Part shown: in pieces, positions 51,950 through 62,400 of the stretch
Position numbering within the stretch: the stretch's first letter is position 1
Layout: the number at the start of each line of letters is the position of its first letter
DNA from: Azolla pinnata
Taxonomy: Eukaryota; Streptophyta; Polypodiopsida; Salviniales; Salviniaceae
Length of the DNA: 64,000 nucleotides
Reading direction: 5' to 3'
Assembly: GCA_037176905.1 (NCBI GenBank)
Contig: JBBBWG010031975.1
Coordinates: 1 to 64,000 of the forward strand
Translations under genes and position numbers: made by a program
Notes under the pieces: generated by a model
What the model saw: only the letters and a program-made list of their open reading frames with translations
Databases searched by the model: none
Told to the model about the DNA's origin: nothing

Positions 51950-52165
51950 TAAGTGATGGACAATAAGCTAGAAAGGAAGATATTTCTAAGAGAGTTAGTG
52001 GAAAAGGTTTCAAAAGGAGGAGCTTTGAAATGTGGAAGCGGCAAAATAGTAGGCTAGAAAGTGATGGACAATAAGCTAGAAAGGAAGATATTTCTAAGAG
52101 AGTTAGTGGAAAAGGTTCCAAAAGGAGGAGCTTTGAAATGTGGAAGCGGCAAAATAGTAGGCTCA
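51950..52165. repeat. 108-bp tandem duplication
   Basis: GTGATGGACAATAAGCTAGA starts at 51953 and again at 52061, and nearly the entire 108 bp between them is repeated with one or two changes. Confidence 0.9.
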
Positions 52166-53639
52166 CAAAAAGTTTTGTGTTAGAAAGATCATATTTCCCT
52201 CTTGTGAAAATTCATTTAAAAGTTTAAATATAAGAGACAAAGCTAAAGAGGTAAGCTTTAATATGACTTTTGTAAATCTAAATATAAATATTCAAAATGA
52301 GATATATGAGTGAAAAAGTAATGTTGTGGCATAAATAAGGCATTAAAAATAACATTTAGGAGCAGAGGAAAGCGACCACTAGCATTAGAAAGCTCATAGA
52401 TTCACCGTATGTAATTAGATTTGAGAGTTCAAAAAGGTGGAACAAATATGAGCAGCTAGGCTTTATTATGACTTTTATAGATCTAAATTTGGATATTTAA
52501 AGTGAAAGATATTAAGAAATAAGTAAAATTGTGGCAGAATGAAAGTGAGAGAATGAGAAAAAAATAAAGATCACAATGTGACTATATAATACTAACTAAG
52601 GAGCACAAGGAGGGGGTTGAAACATAGTCTTAGCTAATCTTCTAGGTATCTAAAGGTTAGTTCTCTTCTAGAATCTCTTTTTTCCTTTTTAAACTTGCAA
52701 TTATACAATGTTTATCGAAATAAAATTCGTAGTCATCTATTTCTTTATCTTTTTTTATCTCTATCTTGTTTATCTCATCTTCACTAAAACCGATCACAAA
52801 AAATAAAATGTAAATTAGGAGTGATTTTTCTTGAAAACGAGAAGATCGGGGGGTCAATTTTCTTCAATCAAATCTTGAGGAGTAGGTCCTATTCAAGTAA
52901 AGACATTGACGTGGTATGTCGTTATATCCATGAGCTTGATGAATTTATAAAGAAAAGAAAAAAGTTTGGAAGCAAAGAAAAAATAAAAGTAAATCTTAAA
53001 CATGTCTAGTTTCTTAAAAGAGAAAAGATAACAATGATTTTTTTTAATCTTTGGAAATTGATATAATTCTCGTATTTATTTAAGATATTTTCTTTTAAAA
53101 TTATCTCACTCTATTCAAAATATTGTTATAATTTTATACTCATATATTTTATATAACAATCTTATATTCCTTAATGCGAGTCTAATATTTATTACCCAAT
53201 TAAATTGGTGTGCTAGGAACATAAGCATATAAGTGTAGACTCAAGTATCACTGTTAGGATTGGGCGTGTATATGTGAAATGGAAATGACTCTTCACTTAT
53301 CCTCTTATACACTATATAAAACCTTATTTATAGGAGATAAACAAGAGACCTTATATTGTTTTTTTTTAACTTCTTCATTCTCTTCCCTGTCATTCATTTT
53401 CTATTTAGACTGGCTTGGGGTTTGTTAGGAACAAAACCATTAATTAGCCTATATATCATAATGTTTACACCATAGTGTGAAATATGGTCCGCTATTTATG
53501 AGAAAGTCCATTAAGGAATGAAAGGGGGGAATCGAAAGTGTCGATCGTACTATTGGAGATGAATATGTGAGATCTCTAATCTGAACACAAAAATCGAGGG
53601 CTTGAGTATATAAAAGGAGACTAACTACTTTAATGAGGG

Positions 53640-53830
53640 GACCCACAAGGTTTGTATGGAGAAACTTTGGCAGTTAACAAAGCTCCCGCTTCAAGCACGG
53701 GCATCTCCTCTGACTCAATCGGTTGTCCATTAGATATGATCTTGTCCAGTGCGACAGTATGGGACGTCATGAGGGCCTAAATTTATTTCCCATCGTCCAA
53801 CTAAGGGGTGGTTGGGAGGTTTATGTACAA
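53640..53830. other. Less AT-rich island, possible short retroelement remnant
   Basis: About 190 bp of balanced composition inside the AT-rich block. On the minus strand it carries GATGCCCGTGCTTGAAGCGG followed by GAGCTTTGTTAACTG, a style seen in non-coding plant repeats (SINE or LTR-type). Family not assignable by eye. Confidence 0.2.
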
Positions 53831-56600
53831 AGTTGATTACATACACTTATTTAACAGTTAAATATTTATAATACCTTATTGTTTGTACGAAACGTATTGT
53901 ACCTCAATATTGTTTAGTCAAATATCATGTTTAGTTGTTAAATATAATATTTAATGTATTTTAAAGAAAATATATATAATATGTATTTATAAACAAAATT
54001 TGAAGTTGAGCCCTAATAAGAAGTAGAAAAAAGATGATTTCGTTAGAAATAGAATAAAAAAAGAATATGAAAACAAAGGAATAAAGAAAAATGAACAAGA
54101 AAAAAAAAAAAGAATAAATGTAACTCAAAGAAAAAGAAGAAAATGTATAAAAGTATATAATAAATTATTATGTTGAGTTTTTTAAAGTATCGAAATATTT
54201 AACTTATTACACATAAAATATGTATTTTACGCATTTTACGTATTTAATAAGAATTTAAAATGTTTTACAAACATATTTAACATGTTTTTTAATTAGAATA
54301 TATTATAAGCATATCAATATATTAAATACGTATGGTATTCGTACCGTATCGAACGTATCTAACAACCTAGTTTATATAATTAGCTTAACAATTAGTAAGC
54401 CTCTAACAGGGCTCCTATAGGTCTCACCCCTTCCCCATGTTATTGGGCCGAGACTAATCGGCTAATAATTAATGTTGTTAATTATTATTAGGTGAATGAG
54501 AGGTTAATTAGCCCACATTAATTTTTATATTTGTCAATAACATATATAGTCATATAAATGGTTTTATAATCTTTATATTTTTAAGCTTAAAATCTCAGTG
54601 GTCATGTCTCAAATTACATGTACTTTTATTTATTTTTGTAACTATTTAGAAGATAGCTACTACCACGAGTGCATTATCTTAATTTTAGTCACCCTCCTTA
54701 TTTACATTGTAAAATGTTCCATGTAAGTCATGTTTTGGGTTTTTTTCTTTTTATTTACGTGGATTGATATTATATTCAACTAACGTCCATGAATAAAAAA
54801 AGAAGTATTATCATTAAAGTAAAGAAATAAAGAAAAATAATACAATTTTAAACACAAATTTATGTAACTAATGATAATGTAAACTAATTATCTTAATATC
54901 TTTGAACTTGGATTTCTAACATACTTTTATTATTTTATTTATATTTTTTTTGTAAGAGTTACGGGTGTTCCTTTCCATTTCTTTACTATTTGTTTTCTCT
55001 GGAGTTTTATATATTCTTTATTGCTTGTTTTTTACTATACGATACTTTCTTTTGACGTAAAAATTTTCGCTATTGATCATATATCAAATAAAAAATGTAT
55101 TATCAATACATATAAATGTTAAAGCTTCATTTTTTATATAAGGTTGACATTTATATCATTACAATTATTCACAGAGGGATATATAGGAATAAAGTTTCTA
55201 TTTAATACTAAAGTGTGAATCTTTCAACCAAAAAAAAAGGAGTGAAGTTTTTAGATTATTATTGAGTAATTAGATAGAATGACTATTGGTTATAGCTAAT
55301 TATAAAATCTATTGCATTGCGTAACCATATTTCAAGATAATATCAAGTGATTAGTTTTAGAACCATTGTTAATTACTTGCTTAGTAATAAGGTCACTAAT
55401 CATAACAACGATATGAATGGATCTTCAAATGCACATATGTGTAGCCTTAAATTTTTCTAATTTTTAAATAAGTGGAAAAAATTATCTTTTTTTAAGGATG
55501 CTTATCACCATGGCTTTTTCCTGTACCAAACCTTTGATGATGCTTAGTAGTTTTCAAGTACTAAACTATACGATAATTTAATTGGTGGAGGTTGTTCTAA
55601 AAATATTTTAGACACATGTGATCTAAGGATAAACACCTTATTCATATGGTAGATTCTTATACATATCTTATTGCACTTAACCATGGGTGCCTATGTTGAT
55701 TTACACAAAATATGTCATGCATATAGTTTGCTTAAAAATTATTGTAAACTATTTTGACATTCTTTAATAGAAGGGGTAAAAATTTATTAAAAAAACTTTT
55801 TAGAGACAAAATTAACTCAGAACTTCAACGTCCTTGACATTGTGTTAATTATGCAATCAAAAGAATCGTTTATCATATACATAGATGTTGATCTAAGTCA
55901 AAATGATAGTCTAAAAGGTGTTCATCTTCATGGGTTGGGTTTTAACATTTGTTTTTTTCTTGCGGTAAAATTATTGCTATTTTATTTATTTATTTTATAA
56001 GTATCTCTACGTGTTAGAAAGGATTCAATAGAGGACACAAGACAAAGTTCTTGTTTGGTTTCTCTATGCACTGCTTCCTTCTCTTCTCAGTTATTGATAT
56101 CTCTAACCATTGCTCTAATACCAATTACTGTAATCTAGATCTTTTTGAGACTTCAGTACAAGACTATATACATAGAGGGATGTTTTCTAAGCACTGAAGA
56201 GATCGTTTTCTTTTGAGCATGAAGATTAGTAATTTATGGTCTAGGGCTTTTATGGTAATTCGGCAAGCTAGTGATTTTTTTTGCATATGTAGATGTTAAC
56301 GAGATTGGGAAAGTTTTGCAATGGAGGTCAATCTAAAACTTAAAGGATGGAAAGTGCTCACAATTTTCAAACATATTCGAAGACAAGAGGATGTGTGTAA
56401 TCAACAAACTCCACTAGTTGGCAAACTGCATTTTGGGATTGATAAGGTATATCACCTGAACTTCTTTAAGAACTCTAGAATTTTTATGGTTCGCCTTGAT
56501 ATGCTAATATATTTGTGTTTTTAACTTTATCTTTTCATTTGCTTGGTTCGGTTCGATCGAGACCAAACTAGGGCCCATGCTACTTTACACGTGATTAGTT

Positions 56601-57640
56601 AGGTAGATGATACTTTAGGGTTTGACTTCTATGAAGAAGGGCATAATGTCTTGTAATCAAAGATACCTTGGTAGTGTCAGACATAGGGTAGTTGTAGATG
56701 AAGTTATTTTTAATGAGGACAAGTGATCTACCAATGTCTTTGATGCAATATGCCAATATATTGTGGGGGAGGGATTCGAATCGCTCTCGCATCTGCACTC
56801 GTGAAAACTGGCGCGGTGCAGATGGACAAAGCTGTGGCATTTCAAATATGGCTTTTAAGCCCCAAAGGATTGAACTGACGGTGCTAGCTGGCATTGAACT
56901 GGGATGATTTTACTTGTCCGTGGTATATATATTCCTCGCATTATAGCACCAACCAGGACTGGGAAGATGTACGATATGGCAAGCATTAGTGCTACTGTAA
57001 ATTTGGTCATGTTACGACGCAGCTGCAACAATAACCTCTGACTTTCCAGTTTAGGGTTAGGGTTTAAATCCCCCTTTTCCTCTATTTCATGTTCATTGCA
57101 AAGACACATGCTTCTAGTTGCTTCCCTGATGATGCCAGTTTCGCTTCCCTTCAATACCCCCAATCTGCTCGCGATTTCGATGCTAGTTATTAGCCAGCTG
57201 GGTCAGGTGCCTCGAGAACCACCACAACCTAGCAGATCGATCGCTCGATCGACCGATCGGAGCTTCGTTCGAGTTGCGACATGGAGCGGAAATCCTTGCA
57301 GGAATCTGCGCCAGAATCGACCGATCGGAACAACGTTAAGACGCAGGATTCGTTCCCTGCAAGCCTACAAACACCGGGAATCGATCAGAGCTTCGTTCGA
57401 ATTGCGACATGGAGCGAGATCCTGACAGGAATCTTTGTCAGAATCGACCGATCGGAACAACGTGAATTCGATCCCTGCAAGCCTACAAACACCAGAAACA
57501 CATGAACTGTTTATTCATGTAATCTTTTATTATTGATGTCTTCCACAGAATTCCCTTCCCTGCAAGCCTACAAACACCACAAACACATGAACCATTTAAT
57601 TAATTAATTAATTAATTATTTAATCTCTTGATCTATTTAT
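56601..57640. other. Intergenic region with a 129-bp duplication
   Basis: 56760-56900 encodes short open frames on both strands without a recognisable domain. 57047-57063 is a telomere-like word. A 129-bp tandem duplication occupies about 57250-57500, and the phrase CCCTGCAAGCCTACAAACAC occurs three times (57353, 57473, 57562). 57598-57620 is a TTAA/AATT run. Confidence 0.5.
57250..57590. repeat. 129-bp tandem duplication plus a third partial copy
   Basis: GCTTCGTTCGAGTTGCGACA followed by TGGAGCG at 57261 recurs at 57390, and AGAATCGACCGATCGGAACA follows in both copies. The ending CCCTGCAAGCCTACAAACAC has a third copy at 57562. Confidence 0.85.
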
Positions 57641-57794
57641 CCGTTTTTTTTCCGCCCTTAAAAAAAGGCCCAAGAAAAGAAAAGAGGGAAAAAAAAGAAA
57701 AAGAGAAAGAAAAAGCAAAAAATAGGGAAAAAAAGATGAAGGCCCTGTTTTTTTTCTTAAAAAAAAAAAAGCGGAGAAGAGAAAAAAAGAGGAA

Positions 57795-57947
57795 ATGCCA
57801 CGTCGCCGACCGACGTGGTAGGACCGCCGACGTGGCATGACACGTGGCACTGGCGTGGCGGGAATGCTGACGTGGCACCGACGTGGCAGTGAACGTGGCC
57901 GGGTCGTCCGACGTGGCATGCCACGTCACATGCCACGTCGGACGTCG
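57795..57947. promoter_or_regulatory. Cluster of ACGTGG(C) words with an 18-bp perfect palindrome
   Basis: Seven ACGTGG words on the plus strand and three on the minus strand lie in about 150 bp. ACGTGGC is the ABRE/G-box core bound by plant bZIP factors. The segment 57910-57927 (GACGTGGCATGCCACGTC) is a perfect palindrome, and arms 57907-57920 and 57929-57942 form a further inverted repeat. It lies about 1.5 kb upstream of the myosin start codon. Regulatory function is inferred. Confidence 0.4.
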
Positions 57948-58054
57948 CCTTCCTTTCCCGTTCCCTTCTCTCTTTTCTTTCTCCTTCTCTTTCTCTGCGA
58001 TCCGCTCCTGCGAAGCTTTCATCGCCATAGCCAAGCGAGCTTCCGAAGTTCAAA

Positions 58055-58148
58055 CTTTTCCTCTTCTTCTTCTTCTTCTTCTTCTTCTTCTTCTTCTTCT
58101 TCTCCTTCTCCTTCTCCTCCTCCTCCTCCTCCTCCTCCTTCTTCTTCG
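58055..58148. repeat. CTT/CTC trinucleotide tract
   Basis: About thirty CTT, CTC and TCC triplets in a row. Leu/Ser/Pro-rich and Arg/Lys/Glu-rich frames through it are artefacts. Confidence 0.9.
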
Positions 58149-59478
58149 GCCCGGAACGGTTTCTGCAGACGGTGAAACGCTTCGTCGCCATAGCCGGGGG
58201 GCGCCTTCTCCAGATTTCAAGTTCACAAGCCTGCCTCTCCATCTTCTTCCCCGGAGCTCCTCCTTTCGGGAGGAGATTACCGGCGCTTGGTTGGAGCTTC
58301 CATCGACAATCGCCTCGAGAAAAGTTTTGCTCACTCCTCGAATCTTCTCTCTCCTCAGCCTGACGAGCAACTTGGCTTCGTCCCCGTCGCGCCATAGCCA
58401 GAGAGATCCAGCTGAACTGCCGGGCAAGAGCTCAACGCCTCTCTGCCGCCGCCTTCTTCCTCGCCGAATCCACGTGGCATGATCAGAAGCTTTGAAGAAA
58501 CGCCATCGCCAGCTAGCTACTTCCGTAGAAGCACAGATTAGATTGCTCTATCGAAGCCGTTTGCTGCTTTCTGCTTATTCTTCTTCCTCTTCCTTCTAGT
58601 TTGCTGAAAGAAACAGCTCTCTAATCGGGGAACATTTCGAAACGCCATCGCCAGAAGGCTCCACAAGAACATTTCTCACACACACTCTCTCAGACACACA
58701 CCCTCTCAGACACACACATTCACTTCACTGTGCTCTCTATCCCCTCTCTCCTGAAGAATTTACTGTGCATGAGCTTTACCGGCCTAGCCATAGCTTGCGA
58801 GCCAGCATTTGCTTCTTCTGTATCTGGATCCGAACTTCATCTTCTTTGCTTCGTCCAGTCGTTTCTGGCTTTTCTGCTTCTTTACTTCTTGCATCCCTTT
58901 TCCCTTCCTTCCGTAGATTGTTCCTCACTTTCGTTCACTTGACGGATATTCCACTTCAAGGAGTTGATCCTATCTCTCCGTAGCACTAATCAGATCGCTT
59001 CATTTTGCTTGGCGATCTTCTCCCTGCGTTAAGAAAGCTCCATTTTGTTTTCGATCCTCCATTTCCCTGCACAGTTTCTCCGGTGGCGATGGAATTCTCG
59101 AAGGGACGGAGCGTCTTTTCGGCTTCCGTGCTCAATTAGTAAGCCCCTGCATTTTTCAGTTTCGCAGTTCTGTCTGATTAGTTACTGCGCAGTTTGAGTT
59201 GGATGGAGAAGGAAGGAGAGAGAACTCTGCTTTGCTTATCCTTCCGTTTCTCCATCTGATTCTGCGTTTTTGCATCTCTCACGGTTTGGAGAACACGCAG
59301 CTTAAGTTCTTCCTGATTCCCATTGAGATCAAAGACAAGAAGAACTGATATTCTTTTTCTTGTGCTTCTCGCCATACCTATGCCCTCTTTTTTCTGCTCT
59401 TTCTTTTGCTAACCCAACCGAAGGTTGCTGTAGCTGTTGAAAGGTTTAACAATCTGTCGATAACTTTGAAGACGATAA
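58149..59478. other. Probable promoter and leader of the myosin gene
   Basis: CT-rich DNA with CACACA/CTCTCAGACACA phrases near 58678-58715. A related phrase, (AA)CGC(TT)C(A/G)TCGCCATAGCC, recurs near 58018, 58178, 58388, 58500 and 58640. A 16-codon upstream frame starts at ATG 59089, and its end overlaps a good donor (ATTA|GTAAGC, 59139), so a leader intron is likely. Confidence 0.45.
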
Positions 59479-62400
59479 ATGGCTCGAAGTACACTTGAGC
59501 TACTGTTAGACTCGATTAAAGACAAAGAAGAAGGATCTGCAGAGGAGCTTCCATGGCTACCCAAGAGGCCTCTTTCCAGAGCTCGTTTACCTTCCAGCAA
59601 AGTTAGATCATCTCTGTTGTCCGGGGAGCACAATCTCAGCCGATCTAATGGAAATCTATTACTTCAGACATCGTCCACGATGGATAATTCTCCTTCTAAA
59701 GAGACAGATGGATCTTTAGCGAGTGAGACAAGTGTTCGCTTGCTGTCTGAGAAAGATCACAACGTCACTCGGAGTCATGTGACAAGTGGCATGGCTATAT
59801 CGGATGTAGATAGAAAGAAGAGGAATGATTGCAGAATCTATGGAAACTCCGTGGAGAAGGAAGGACGATCAGAGGGAATGGATGCGGGAAGTCAACATAA
59901 ACCAAAGACATTTTCCACTGATAAGGAATCCATGAATTTAGTTAAGAAACAAAAGTCGTCATCAGAAGAACAAGGTAGCATAAAGAAAAGGAAGAGAGAC
60001 TCGGTGCTCGCTTGGAGAAAGGTGCTTAATCACATTGTTTCACATCTTTAGTTTGGTATAAGGGTTGTTATTTAGTTTCACATGATGTTATTATTTAGTA
60101 TAAGGGTTTGGTATTCACTGTATTTTTTCCGTGTTGAAGAAGCCAAATGCACAGCAGAATTCTCATTTAAAGAGAATCTTCTATTCATACTTGTACATTT
60201 GGCCTTAGTTTCGACTCTAGAGAAACCTTTAGAATATCATGAAATGACCAAGAAATCATATCTTAATGTTGCTACAGGGTTCTCGGGTATGGTTTCTGAA
60301 CCAAGAGTGTAAATGGATTCAAGGCGTTATCCAGTCAACTGATGATTTGGAGTCCACTGTTTCCCTACGAGATGGACAGGTGGGTGCTTCTCTTTTCATT
60401 TCAAAGAGCTGAGTTCTTTGGATGGTGTGGTCTTTTGTTGTAAACCTCAGCTTTCTGTGTGAATCCCAGTAGCAGTATCATCTAAGGGTTATTGCAGAAT
60501 AAAGTCATTAATAGGCACGGTTTGATGGGCATGTGTATTGTAAAAATGCATTCTGTTGAGGTTGATCAATGTTTTTACAAATATATTTTTCACTATCTGT
60601 GCTTGTATGTGTACATTTTGCCGGAAAGTTTTACGTCTCATGTATCTAGCTACAACATCATTCTTTTTTCATGTGTTTGATGTGATATTTATATCCTGTC
60701 ACCAATTTGTACACTGATGTTTTGTTATTTTAATGTTCAAGTCTCTATAATAGAATGTTCTTATGAGCCATTACATAACAGGTTATAAGTGTGCAGTACA
60801 ACATGCTTCTTCCGGCAAACCCAAGTGTTCTCGATGATGTTGATGATCTTATTCAGCTTAGCTACATCAACGACCCATCAATTTTACATGTTCTGCAGAG
60901 AAGATATGAGATGGGCAAGATTTATGTAAGCTATGAGCTTCATTTGAAAAATTGGTACTAATGTTGAGATGTGGATTTATGCTGGAATTTTGGCCTTTGT
61001 AGACAAGAGCTGGGTCTATGCTGATTGCAATTGCTTCGTCCATGGGAAAGCAATCTGATAAAGGAGAAGCTTTCGGAACTACAGAACAACCTCATCTTCA
61101 TGTTCATGCAATATTGGACAATGCGTTCAAAGCAATGAAGAGAGGTATCATTTATGATTCAGTGTCAATTTTTACTTATTTGATGGTCTGGATATAAAGC
61201 TGAGGTTATACTTGTATCTGTCATGTATCAGATGGGATGAACCAATCAGTCATCATTAGGTATGTGAGTCATTGATGTAACTATGAACTTGACTAACAAA
61301 CTTGACAGTTGCTAGTTATATAGAAATTTCAGTGTCAAATAAATACTGTATTTGATTTTTAATGAGGTATACTCCTAGGTTACTACGAAATCATCCATTT
61401 TCTGTGAAAATTGCATGTTTTGGAGATTCATATGACATGAATGGATAAAAATATCTTGTTTCAGTGGTGAAAATGACGTTGATAAGTCAGAAACCATAAG
61501 AGCAGCTCTGCAACATTTGGCTTCTTGTGGAGCCAATCCTGTACTACTAAAGCTATTGTCAGCAGCTCAGACTATTCTGGGAGCTTTTACTTCTGCAAAG
61601 CTATCTGACAAAACAAATGTAAATTGTGCGGTAGTTCTCCACATCAACTTAGTTATTTGCAACATTATATATTTATGATTTATTCATCAAAAGATAGTTT
61701 TCGGCATAAGGAGAGAATGATTTCTGTGGTTTTCAGGGGGAAACGATAGATTTATATTACAACAAGTTTGGAATTTTAACAGGTGCTGAATGGAAAACTG
61801 GTAAGGATTTTTTATGCTGGGCACGTTTTATTTATATATCTTAAACTCTTTGACTTGAGATTATTTCTAATTTCTTGCCGTTTATCTTTTTATGTGGTGC
61901 TCATCCAACTCAAAGTTTTGTTTGAGAAGGTAAGATACAAGGTGAAAGATTGAGTTTAAGCACTGTTTTAGTATCCAAAATTTCTTCATACCATTATTTT
62001 GATACTGTTATCTCATAAATTTTGTTGCAGTCAAGAGTTGTACAGCGAGATGAGGGGGAACAGTCATACAATATTTTTTACCAGCTCTGTGAAGGGGCAG
62101 ATTCTGTCCTGAGAGGTGGTACTTTATCTAGAAACCAGTTGTGTTTCGTTCAGATCCAAATGCTTAGCCTGTATTGGGTTTTGTATGTGTTCACAGAGAA
62201 GTTGAATCTTTTGAATGCAAGAGGATTTGATTATTTGAGCAAGAGTGGGCTGGGTTTTGTGAATGGAACCGATTATTGTTCTCAATTTCAGTCTATTATT
62301 GTGAGTGGAGAGCACTTTGTGTTATTCTTTTCTTCCTATTTGTATTATGCTTTTATGAGAATTCGTCAAGGGTGCTCAATTCTATCTTTCTTTAGGATTC

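Larger units (their letters stand above)
50600..56600. other. Very AT-rich gene-free block
   Basis: About 6 kb of markedly AT-rich DNA (by eye over 70% A+T from 51500 to 56500) with no open frame above about 70 codons outside simple repeats and no protein domain recognised. It contrasts with the gene-rich flanks. It contains the TC tract at 51285-51360, a 108-bp tandem duplication, a less AT-rich island at 53640-53820, and a weak primer-binding-site-like word at 56108-56130. Probably decayed transposable-element DNA; no family can be assigned by eye. Confidence 0.5.

Noticed and set aside
53640-53830. A tRNA or other structured RNA gene
   Set aside because: No cloverleaf or A/B box pair could be folded by eye from this island.
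57757-58482. Leu/Ser- and Arg/Lys-rich frames of about 200 codons on both strands
   Set aside because: Produced by the CTT/CTC tract and the ACGTGG cluster; no conserved domain.
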